From positions 393,501-457,500 of the forward strand of contig CM025851.1 in NCBI GenBank assembly GCA_003952965.2: a stretch of DNA of 64,000 bases. Reading direction: 5' to 3'. A model generated the notes under the pieces. It ran no database searches. It was not told the origin of the DNA and saw only the letters and a program-made list of their open reading frames with translations. The translations under genes were made by a program, and so were the position numbers. This DNA is from Morella rubra. Lineage: Eukaryota; Streptophyta; Magnoliopsida; Fagales; Myricaceae. This document shows, piece after piece, positions 11,604 to 22,245 of the stretch; the stretch's first letter is position 1, and every line of letters begins with the position of its first letter.

Positions 11604-13816
11604 AGAGAGAAAAGAACAGTCAATTCAATCCAAATAATGAGATAAAGACTAAAATTTTTTTAAGAAAAATGATAGACCATTATGGAAAAAAAAATTAAAA
11701 GTGAAACAATTTGAAATTAACCTGTTTTTTCTGTGTATGATTCTTAGGTCAAATACTTCATATTCCTCCTCACAAATATCGGACAGTAGACGCTCATCAG
11801 TAAAATCCTCCCCTTCTGCAGCAGCATCGGTCTTGTGATGTTCTGCATTTAGTTTTCCACCATCTCCAAATTCATAGCTGTCAATTCCATTTGGATTGAA
11901 ATCTTCCTCAGCAGCCTTAATGTTTAAGTCAGGGGAATCCTTAAACCCTTCAACGCAGTAATTTATGGAACCTCTTTTAGCAGAGTAGACAGCATTATTT
12001 TTCTTATTTTGTGCAGCGGTCTCACAATAAGTAGGAATATCCCCAACAACCTCTAACTGCAAATCAGTCAAATCAGTTTCTTTAGAGCTCAGATGGCTTT
12101 CGTCTGCAGGATTCCCAGCACAAAATCCTCCAGCTCCCACAGAGCATTTGCAAATGGGGAGTGGACGACTGTAAGCAGCAAAACCTTTGGTCTCACCCTG
12201 AATCCCTTCTCCAGGTTCACAATTTCTTTCAAAATGATCATAATCCACCACATGAACCTCGTTTTCATCATTCAAAGGAGCAACATAAAACAGGCATTTC
12301 TTTTCCTGCAGATTTGCACATTCCTTTTCCTTCTCTGGCATCATAACAAACTTATCCTCAGTTGGACAGCCAAAGAAATCTGGTCCTTCAAAGCAGGGAG
12401 TCATGAAGGCACCATCTTCTTTCTCATCATACCAAAACAGGTCATTTTGCATATCAAAATCATGATAATCACGAGCTGTGCCAAATTGAGATAAATTCCC
12501 TGATGAAGCTGCAGTATCCGGAGATGTTGACCGAATACCATAGGGATTTATGAATTCTGCATTTGTAGAAACTTTTGAGAGTGCGCCAGTGTACTACCAA
12601 CAAAAAGAGAAGAAAAAGGAAAATATCAAAGGAAAAAAGGGAACAATTTGAACATGTAATGTAAGGTATGCAATTTGACAAGTGCAGTAATACTCTGTTT
12701 ACTATGGCTCTTCAGTTCAAAGCATGCCTTTCTCGATTGACAAATCAGACAGGAATCAGTGCGAAGGACGTGACTGGCGATTGAGATCAATAGAATAGAA
12801 TAGAAAGTAGACGTGCTGAAATGAAGTGGTTAGTCCATTGAGCAGTTATAGAATAGAAAGTAGTAGCCACAGAATGACAGTCGAGAAAAGGATTCTACTC
12901 CATTTCGAGAGGAAGAAAACTTACTAGACTATTGTAGATTGAGATCACAATCAAATTAGGACTATTTAATCTTTTCAACAGGTTAAAAGTACAAGACTAG
13001 AAATACACGAGGCCACAAAGGAACTCATAAAGTTCCTCATTACGAAAAGAGCAGAAATTCTAGTGCAGTGGAATGATGCCTGGTTGATTGCTGAGAATTC
13101 ATTAAGATCGATCAAACCGAAATTTTGCCTTGCAACAGCCTTGGATGGAATCTGAGTAGTGTGCTTTATCACAGAACAGCAGTACCGCCAGGATGAATTA
13201 AGATCCGTACAATTTGTTAACAAAACACGGGAACAGAATAAAGCTATAATTCCTTTGACCAGACGAAACTATTTTTTTTTTTTTTTTTAGCCCACGAACA
13301 TTCGTCATTTAGGAGCAGAAAACACATAAACATCCACTCACCAGATGTTACTGATACACCAGATTTAGATTAGCATACGGGAACTAATACCACGTATCGT
13401 TTCTTATTTTTCTCCGTCATCTTGGAAACCAAACTAGAAAGCATAACAAAAATCGAACAAACAAGAAACATGTACTTTCTGTGCATGTTGTCAACACAAA
13501 GATTAGCATAAACTCGATGGAAGGAGGTACCTGACGAACACCCATCGGAAGTGGAAGACCCCAAGCTCACAAACTCATCGTCCTCAGACCTAGGATTTGA
13601 CCGGACAGATTCGCCGCTACCCGCAATCTCCGACCGCCGGTGATTCGACGGGATTCTCAACGGCCTGGGCGGCGGCACCATTGGAAAGAAGAATTTCTCG
13701 AAATCGAAGGAACCCAGTTCACCCTTTTCAATCATATCCTCTTTGAGAGCGGTCTCAGCCTCCGATAACCCGTTTTTCTTCAAGAACTCTAGCACTGCCT
13801 CGACGTGTGAGACCAT
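8985..13816 (-). CDS. DYRKP-3: Plant DYRK-type dual-specificity kinase (DYRKP-3-like)
   Basis: Seven exons: 13816-13531, 12571-11722, 11424-11145, 10850-10743, 10456-10178, 9998-9855 and 9158-8985, giving 706 residues. The N-terminus (about 4-28, [20 protein letters not shown]) resembles a LisH helix pair. A long acidic, poorly conserved region contains the family motif [19 protein letters not shown]. The kinase domain spans about 399-702: glycine loop GSAAFS (407-412), lysine K429, HCDLKPEN with catalytic D530, DLG at 550-552, [12 protein letters not shown] at 563-574, and C-terminal HPWLSYSY. The family autophosphorylates a tyrosine in the activation loop and then phosphorylates Ser/Thr substrates; plant DYRKs are linked to growth and stress control. 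It best fits Arabidopsis At2g40120 from memory but is longer in the linker. The exon-2 acceptor (AAAAG before 12571) was chosen because it alone keeps phase; that border is the least certain. Intron 2 contains a 33-A run. Confidence 0.92.
11568..11600. repeat. Poly(A) run of 33 plus GA tail
   Basis: A homopolymer of about 33 A on the plus strand, followed by a short GA repeat, inside the second intron of the DYRK-type kinase gene. On the gene strand it is a T-rich tract well upstream of the exon-3 acceptor. Its exact length may be an assembly estimate. Confidence 0.85.
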
Positions 13817-16800
13817 GAACGTGAGAAGTCAACGCAGGAGCCAGGAGTGGAGGCTGAAGGATATAAAGACTTAAGGGCATGGGAGTTAAGTGAATTGAGA
13901 GAGCTAGAAGTGGAAACTATGGCATGTTTCAGGGTTTGCATGCTTCTACGAGAGAAAGAGAGAGAGAGAGTTAAAAGACTCTTGTTTCTCTCTTTCTCAA
14001 GTCTGCTGTAAAACTCAAGCTAAGGGAAGAGAAGGTTGTGTCTTACCAACTTTGAAAAGCGAGAGGTGTGGGTTTAGGGGGTTTTTGGTTCGTGGGGCCC
14101 AACTGATTTATCATTTCGACGGTTTGACACGTGGAACATTATTCCTTCCCAATTATGGAACATGGGTTTTGTTTTCTTTCCTTGCTTTTGCCTTTTATTT
14201 TTGGGATTTTGCTGAGCCTTTTCTTTGTATTTATTTATTTTTTAAAATGGGAGTACAAAGTAAAGTGGGATATTGGGACCGTTCCATTTTGTAGCTTTTG
14301 AACTTTCCTTCTTCGAGAATGTGAAGTCAAAAAAGAGAAAATCCTCTGCAAATTTGCTATTTTCTCTTTTCCTTCACTTTACGTGTGTACTTCTTTTCCT
14401 TTTCTTAATTGTATTTTTTTTTTCTAGAAAATTATGCCTTATAACGTTACGTTATAAATATTCCTATTGGAATATCGACTCTTAATTGCGTAAGGATTCA
14501 AACTCTGCAGCTTAATATGCTTTGGTTTGTAAAAGAGTTGTGGTTGGAATGTTCTCTCGAAACCATTTTTAGATTATACGGAAGCTAAAAATATTATAGT
14601 AAAAAGGTCAAAATATTGACATGACTTGTTGGTTGGGGAAAAAAAAAAAAAAAGGCAAAAATTCCCCGTCATGTTCCTTTGGTTGGTATGCATAGATCAA
14701 ACGACATAGGCAGACGTGTTCGTTCCAAAGGATAAATGTAGAAGAATTTTTGTCATCGGTATGGTAAAACTCCATGGAATTCAGGGCTAAAAGAAGGATT
14801 TTACACTCTTCTTAAAAATGATCTCCATTTTTTAATATGATTACAGCAGTTCTTGAATTTTTCTATTTTAACAAAAAATTTAATTAGTTTTAACTCCACT
14901 CATATAAAAATTATATACATTATTATCAATCAAGTTCCGACGTGTGTATATTTTTTTAATCAAATTTTAAAACTTAGTTATAATTCTGGATCTGACGTGT
15001 AACACCTATTAGGTGACTGTATTCAAAGCCACCAGGACCTCATTAATAAAATTTAAAAAGTTAAATCCAAAGAACTAAAAAGGTTTTTAACTCTGGGACA
15101 CTTTTCACAAACTCAGTAATTTTGTAAATGGAGGGTCAGATTCGTAATTCTGTAAATTTTGTCGCGGGATCCCAGAGTTATTTCTCTAGACACTGGTGGA
15201 ACTTGCTTTTCGTGGGGTCATGAATGTGGGTAATACGACCCACCGAAGATCATAATTGTTGTTCCTACAGACCCACTGTGGGTGACACACAGCTTTTCTT
15301 CACTTTCTAGCTTCTTTTTCCATGTGACCACGGTAAAGAATGATGGACCTCTTTTCCCTTTTTCCATTGTTCACCCTTTTATTATCATTGCCCGAATTTT
15401 CCTTTTTCTCTTTTTTTCTGTTCCCGATTTGAAATTTAAACGACCTGCCCGTTGGTGAGACGGCCAACAATGGCATAGTCTTTTTACTTTTTGTCGAGAT
15501 TAATTGCTATTAATTTGCCAAGTTTTTTGGTACAATTATCGAGTAATTTAAGTGCACCCATTAAAAGGGGTTCGATTTAGTTTAACCAATAAAATGGTCA
15601 GTCTCACCTATCGACTCAAATTATTATAAGAGGCTATCAACTCAACAAACTATTAGTTTTTTTTAAGTGGGGTTGGGTCCAAGTTAGGACCCCATTCCCA
15701 CTACCAAACCTATTTTTTATAATGGATTAATGAACCCACCCAATTAGATACCATATGTTAGATTAATGTAGCAGCAATATACTTAAAGATTTTATCTAAC
15801 ATATATTAAATTGATTTGATTTTTTTTTTTATGGTTTTGTAAGTATTGATCTTCAGTGCAAGCCAGGCATGTCTCTCTCGAGTGTTATTTGTCCAACTAG
15901 AAACCAAAAACCCTTAAAAATTAAAATGTTTAGTGGTAGGACTAGGATTCAAATATTAGAAATTCAGAAGATACCTCGAGGCAAATTAGTCAAGCAATCA
16001 CGATCGTTGTAGATGTCTCCTTTATATGACAATCATTGTGTTAAGTAGACTTCAATTCCCCTTTCTTTGGATTAATTATTATTTTATATAATCAATCAAA
16101 ATTGCAAATGCCTAACACGATACAAATGGTCAGGTTCGAAAAGAAATTGGAGTTTGTCTTCTTCTCTTCTTACCCTGTTCAACCGTGCAAATTACCAGTT
16201 GTTTTTTAAAATGATCACCATTTTTTATATATTTATATAGAGAAAAAGAGGACAGAGGGCACTGATCAGAGGCGTCTTTGGATTCCAACCTCTCGAAGCA
16301 TCTTTGAAAGATGGACATGGAAAACTACACAAAGTTGATGGTTTCCAATAACCACTCACAATGAAAACGACACCAAGAAGAGTCGAAGACGATAAATAAA
16401 TAAATTAATACTCTCGCCTCCACTCTATAGGTCTCTAGCATCGTTAACTGCAGGGATATGGGCCTTAAAGAATGGGCCTTTCTCGACCTTCATATACCGA
16501 AATTGTCAGGGCTCTTAGCCCAAATACAGTGCAGAAAATATTTTACTGTGGAAGGGAATACAATGCCAGCCCAAATCATATCTTCTAAAGGGGCAAGCAA
16601 AACCAATTTGTCTTATCCTGTATATCAACACCGAGCGAAAGGCCGCAGCAAAAGGCCGAACAATACTCTTACATTATGTCTAGCGGTTAGGCTTTAAATA
16701 CAGCAAACTTTTGGGTCTAAATCGAGTCCAAAATGAGGCCCACAAGACCTTTACTGCTTCTGCGTAGTACAGCTTGTTACCCCGACAGAAAGAGCATTGG

Positions 16801-17434
16801 GTTGGAAAGAGGATACACCATCAATGCTTCTTTGTTTTTTTTCATCACTGCTTGATCCTGCAATTGACATCGTTACTTACCCCAAACCATATCAATTGTT
16901 CAATTGCAACAAGTCTATTATTGAAGCACCTTTGGATTTTCTCAAAGGACTTTTGATCTGATAATTATCACATTCATGTAGGACGAAAAGATTACACATG
17001 CTCCAAAATTAACCCAGATGCGTGTAAATTGACCAAACATCCTATTATTAAAAAAAAAAAAAAAAAACTCATGTGTTGGACCAGCAGTCGTGTCACATTT
17101 GGCTCATCATATCCCGGATTTCCCTTCCCACTTGCCATCTCAGCTTCAGAATACCGAAATAACAAGACTACTTAAACAAACTTCATAGACCCCCTAAATA
17201 CAATGGGAAACGCACTGGGTGAACATTGGCCAAACAATCTCTCTCCTACAGTAAATCAGACCATTAATCCTTAAGTCTTTTTCTTTCATTAACTACCAGA
17301 CGGATCTTTGAAATAGAATATTCATACCAATAACCAGAAATAAAATTCAACATGGAGAAGTGTGCTGACATATTTGTTCTCTGTGCTTCTAAAAAAAAGC
17401 ATGTCACATCAAGAAATATGTTCTGTGGATAATT
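13817..17434. other. Intergenic spacer, kinase promoter side to TIR-NBS relic
   Basis: 13817-14100 is the likely 5' UTR/promoter of the kinase, with a GA repeat at about 13953-13969. The rest is AT-rich, with poly-A and poly-T runs (about 14640, 15820, 17050) and no supportable coding region. The last part, about 17300-17434, is decayed NB-ARC sequence belonging to the adjacent pseudogene (see findings). Confidence 0.5.
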
Positions 17435-19314
17435 TTAATAATGAAAATTGAATCTAAGCTCTTTTTGAATCTGCAGTCGAGGAACTTTTTGCAATTTTTT
17501 TAATGCACTTTTCCATTCAACAATGCTCCTTCCTAATAGATAAGAACCCAAAATTTCGAGAACAAATGGGAGTCCGCCAGCATAACCCACTGCACCAATC
17601 GAAAGCTCCAGGTAATCATCTATTGGATGTGGCCTCCGAAAGGCATGCCAACTGAAAAGCTGAAGGGATTCCTCAGGATTTAGCTCCTCAATCTCAAAAT
17701 TTTCATTTACTCGTAGTTCAGTCAGCAAATATTCATCTCTAGTTGTTACAATAACTCTACTTCCTGCACCAAACCATTCAAAACTTCCAACTAATGAGAG
17801 AAGATGATCCAAATTTTCCACGCCATCAAACACAATAAGAACTCTTTTGCGACAAAATCTTTCCTTAATCAAATTGATTCCCCGATCAAGATTGCCAATC
17901 TCCAAGTCCTTCCGTTTCCAGATGTCAGAAATAAGTTGTTCTTGCAGATGAATTAAACCATTGAGTTGCTGAGAAAATTTTGTAATGTTTAAAAGACAGC
18001 TGCTTCCTTCAAATCTATGACATATTTCATTATAGAGAGCTTTTGCTAGAGTTGTTTTACCAATGCCAGCACTCCCATAGATGCCCACAGAGCGTACATC
18101 ATGACTTGTTCCAAGATTTACCAAAGCTTTCATCTTTTCAATACGGGGATCTATCCCTACGGGGTGTTTGGCAACATGCAAGGGAACTTGGTTTACTTTA
18201 TACAAAATTTCTTCAACAATCTTCACGATCAACCTTGATTCATACCTGATCATTGAAATTCAAATACAAAACAGAACAATAAAATAACCACAGCAATAAG
18301 ATAAATATTAAGAAATAATAAATAAAAAAGAAAGGGACTTATGAGTGTATGGTAAATAGTCGAGTCATATAAACTTTTTTAATATTTACATCTATTTAAT
18401 TTCTTGTGCTATTCAATTACACACCACAAAACCAATTGCGCATACCATATTTTCATTAGGTTTGTTGCAAGATTAGATTTTACTGCATTCGTTCTTAATT
18501 TGTAGTAAATGTTGTCAGCAGCACCACTTCTACCTCGAGAAAATTAGTCTAAAATAACATGAAAAAACTTTGATCCTAAAGCATGAACCTATCACACTTG
18601 CCCATTTACAGATCTAAAAAACGCTGTTCACTAGAACTGGCATCATAGCTTAAGTTTGCTCCCAATCGATGAAGTCCTATAACATGAGCAATCACTTTCC
18701 GTTTGACAATTTTTTTAATCATTTTATTGTCATTGCCGAATATAGAAATATAGGAATTGATAACAACAAAAAGAAAACAAAATGCCGGAAAGAGCACAAG
18801 AGACCGTCGCACAATACCCATTTGCAGCATTCTGGAGATCCCAGCCGGAACAATTTCCAGCTTCCGTGAGAGCGGCTCTCCACTTTTGCACCCTCCCCGT
18901 CTCAGCCTGAAACCGCTTTTCATGCCTAACGAATGCTTCCCCAAAAGTTCCGGCCTGTTTTCGAATATCCGAGGGGTCCAAATCATAAAATATCGGAAGC
19001 AGAGACTGGCCCCGGGTATTCACACAGTGCAGGATCTCCACAAGCTCATCGAGGCACCAACTGGAAGAAGCATACTGTTTGGAGAAAACCACAACGGAAA
19101 TTCTGGATACTCGAATCGCGTTGACCTGTTCGGTAGAGATGGACTCTCCTCTTGGAAGCTCCTCGTCCTCTCGGAAGGTGTGGATTCCGGCTTGCGCCAA
19201 GGCGGCGTAGAGGTGGTCTATGAACTTCTTACGGGTGTCTTCAGGTATGAAACTCAGGAAGACGTCGTGACTCACACTACCATTTGAAGGGGGCGAAAGG
19301 GCTTGAGAATCCAT
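17435..19314 (-). pseudogene. Truncated TIR-NB-ARC (TN) resistance-gene homologue, probably a pseudogene
   Basis: Two exons, 19314-18818 (TIR) and 18245-17435 (NB-ARC), join in frame into 435 residues. The TIR domain starts at about residue 15 (HDVFLSF) and keeps SSWCLDELVEI with the glutamate that is catalytic in TIR NADases. Its usual FRGEDTR box reads FIPEDTR. The NB-ARC has a P-loop variant GSAGIGKTT, a Walker-B region VLIVFDG in which the usual second Asp is Gly, and GLPF instead of GLPL. The frame ends at a TAA in ARC1/ARC2, before the MHD motif. Downstream, out of frame, recognisable homology continues (FLDVTCFF where the sister gene has FLDIACFF), so the stop results from indels rather than being a natural end. 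No LRR follows. Short TN proteins can be functional in plants, so expression of the open part is possible. Its closest relative in the window is the TNL locus at 20045-24703, same strand. Confidence 0.8.
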
Positions 19315-20044
19315 GGAATAGAGATGCTTTGCTTTGATCTTGATCCGGAACAAGTAGACCGTAGACGAGGCTTGCGAGTTAATACGAAAGGGGGATAGCG
19401 CGTGAAGTGTAAATTACTCAGCTAAACAGTCGTTAAATGGTCCAAGGCTGGTCCGACTGGATCTCCGTCTATCACTGTTCGGCCTTGTTTTGTGGGCAGG
19501 CGGCTAATACCCCAATGTGAGTTCATTGAGCTGCGGCCCAAGTCTGGGGCCGGACCACCCACCATGGGTCTCAGCCCGAAGAGTTCATTATAAGAATCGA
19601 ACCTAGGAATCCGTGGGCTTCAATTCTTCAAATGGGCTGATCTTGGACCGGCCCATCTACGAGATGCCATGTCGTTCCAGAATCCAGAGGTTCTTTGCTA
19701 TACATACTATTAGACTTCTGAGTACTGGCTGCATATTAAAACGCATTCCACAATGTCAACTTATACTTGATGATAATTAAGATTCAACAAGTTTCAAAAA
19801 TAAAAAATAAAAAAATTTAAATTTAACGAGAGATGTTTCTCTAGGCCAAAAAAAAAAAAATACTAGTATAGTTTCGGTCCTTGTGTGCTAGAGTCTAGTT
19901 AATGCAATTTAGACAGATGGAATTTATACAACATCACAATCCTTATCAAGAACTATTAGAATTGAAACTGAAACCTTTCTCTTGTTTATATGCTTCGACT
20001 TCCAGCTCTTCGTTATAACTCGCTTCATTCTTGAGCTTCAGACT
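19315..20044. other. Spacer between the two TIR-NBS loci, with a SINE-like segment
   Basis: It holds the likely promoter and 5' UTR of the TN gene (upstream of 19314) and, toward 20044, the 3' flank of the TNL locus. About 19490-19680 is GC-rich and, read on the minus strand, contains a B-box-like GGTTCGATTCT. An A-run lies near 19850. Confidence 0.5.
19500..19640 (-). mobile_element. Possible SINE-like fragment with a pol III B-box
   Basis: On the minus strand, CCTAGGTTCGATTCT near 19595-19610 matches the internal B-box of tRNA-derived SINEs, and the surrounding sequence is GC-rich compared with its neighbours. I found no clear A-box, tail or target-site duplication, so this is only a suggestion of a second, older SINE family. 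Confidence 0.35.
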
Positions 20045-20659
20045 CTATTCAACATCACTTGAGCAATTTCCTTCATCAGCATCAGCCCAATCATTGCTCG
20101 ACCCAGCTTCACTGTCATCACGACCTCTCTTGGCGCACTCCATCTCCATTTCGGAATCTGTCGGAGTATCGAAGTCGGCGTATTCTTCCTCAGTTCCATA
20201 ATCATCTGTTATATCTGGCTCATAGATGTTTAGGCGGATTCCGCACTTGATCACTTCAAAGGCTTCCCCAAAGTCGAAGGACACCTTTATTTCTGTTCCA
20301 CTTTCCATCCCAGCTTTGAATGATGAAATGGGTATAACGGTAGTAAAGGAACAACGTTCACGACATGCGTTAAACCATTGGGATTGGTTATGGAAAAAGT
20401 TGCTCTTCAGTTCGAAAGAGCGTATCACGTACCCAGGCGTTGTTTCATTCTTTACTGCAAAAACAGCGCAAACAGCTATCCCCGTGATTCTGCCCTTTGA
20501 AAGTGAAGGTACATGGATGGATATCGAAGATCCAATTTTCTGATGGCTGAACGTATCTAGAATCTCGACACTACGCTGGAACGGAAAACCTCGACAGGGC
20601 TCTGTGGAAGACTATTTCCATAAAACAGAAGTGCCCATTATAAAACGAAAAACAGAGAC

Positions 20660-20709
20660 ATAGAGAGACAGAGCGAGCGAGCGAGCGAGCGAGAGAGAGA
20701 GAGAGAGAA
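20660..20709. repeat. (GCGA)n/(GA)n microsatellite
   Basis: A compound repeat GCGAGCGA... followed by GAGAGA..., abutting the splice donor that ends the LRR exon of the TNL pseudogene. On the gene strand, the CT-rich tract begins directly at the start of the intron. Confidence 0.9.
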
Positions 20710-21597
20710 CCTGGAGAATATTCTTTGTGAATGAATATGAGACATTGTAGCACCGGTCCGTGTGGGTTATAGAATACAGTAGCTTCTCCAAACCCTGAAT
20801 CTCTACCAGCTTGTCGCAACCAAGAAGGCTAATTGAGTTCCACTCTCTCACCTTTGCCAAATTTGAGACTCTTTCCAGTGACGTGCACTCAATTGCTTTT
20901 AACTCCGTTAAACTTGCAGGAAGCTCTGAAATCGATTGAAGACTAGTGCATTCATTCAAGATAAGTGAAGATAACTTAGAAAGACGACTGATGCTATCAG
21001 GTAGCCTAACGAACTTGTTTCTTTCTAAATTCAATACTTCAAGTGCAGGTAAATTCCCAAAATCCATCGGAAGCCCATCTTCACACAAACTGCAATCACT
21101 AAGATCTAGTTCCCTTAAAGAATGTAATCCCGAAACGGAAGCTGGTAGCAAATTTATGGGTTTCGAGAATGGTGATACTCTGGATATTAAACCTGACCAC
21201 AAAGATCTTGAGGATTGACCTTTGCATCCAGATAACGATACCGTTTCCAGATTCTTCAGAAGACCGAAGGAGGGTGGTAGTTGTGTAATAGCAGTTCTAT
21301 CTGCATGCAACTTCTTTAGAGCCATCATCAACCCCAATTTCTCCGGCAGCTTGTTAAGCTTTAAACAGCCAAACAAGTCAAGAATTTCAAGGGATTTTGC
21401 ATTAGAAATGCTCTCCGGGAGATTCCTTAAGTTCTCGCATCCTTTTAAATTTAACAAAATAAGGTTTTCCAGATGGCCAATAGACTCATGAACCTCAATC
21501 AGACTTGTGCAACCTTCAAGAATCACCGTCTCCATATGAGGGACGCTCACGAAGTTCGGTGATTTGATGAGATATATGGAGTTGGTGAGATTTAAGA

Positions 21598-22245
21598 CTT
21601 TCAACTTGTTGAATATCTGTAAAACATCATAGAAACAAAAACAAATTTTATGGAGTTATTTATTTGAGATCATTCAAAAAAAAAAAAAAAAAAAAGCGTT
21701 TTCCTTTTTCCAGGTAGACCTGACGAATGCTCAAACATTCAATCTAGCATTTGGTTAATTTGAGGGGGGTTAGATCTCCAACGGAGCCATCGTAGCTTTC
21801 AGAAAGATGCTTCAGAAGCATCCAAAGAGGGCAGCTCCATCAAGAATTTCTTTTGCATTAGCTCTCATGTTCTCGCATCCTTGGAGATAATAGACTTGAG
21901 ACTTTTTCAAGGCACATTCGCTTTCAACTTGTTGAATATCTGTAAAACATCATAGAAACAAAAACAAATTTTATGGAGTTATTTATTTGAGATCCATAAA
22001 TATACAAAAAAAAAATCATTTTACCAGACTTGTTTGATATTGCTCTGCTGCATGTCATTCTCTAGATGAAAATTTGCTGGTAAAAATTCTAGAGGGCAGT
22101 TATGCAACGGAGCCATGTAGCTCTTCAGAAAGATGCTCAAAGCATCACTAAGATAGACTCCATCGATTTGGAGCACCTCAACTGTTTCATCTTCGCAAAT
22201 GCTTCAGTTTTCAAATGCACATCTTCAAGTACAGGCAAATTTAGG
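21598..22245. repeat. Tandem duplication (offset about 323 bp) in the TNL pseudogene
   Basis: Bases 21598-21671 and 21921-21994 are identical over 74 bp (offset 323). The rest of the unit is diverged but still collinear: the CAACGGAGCCA segment of the linker exon at 22105 recurs at 21779 (offset 326), followed by similar AGATGCT...GCATC text. The unit includes part of the linker exon and the intron before the LRR exon. It adds a second decayed linker-exon copy. Confidence 0.85.

Noticed and set aside
20612..20710. LRR exon reading on into LSLSLSLARSLA
   Set aside because: This is the translated CT/GCTC microsatellite after the splice donor at 20710; the exon ends at 20711.
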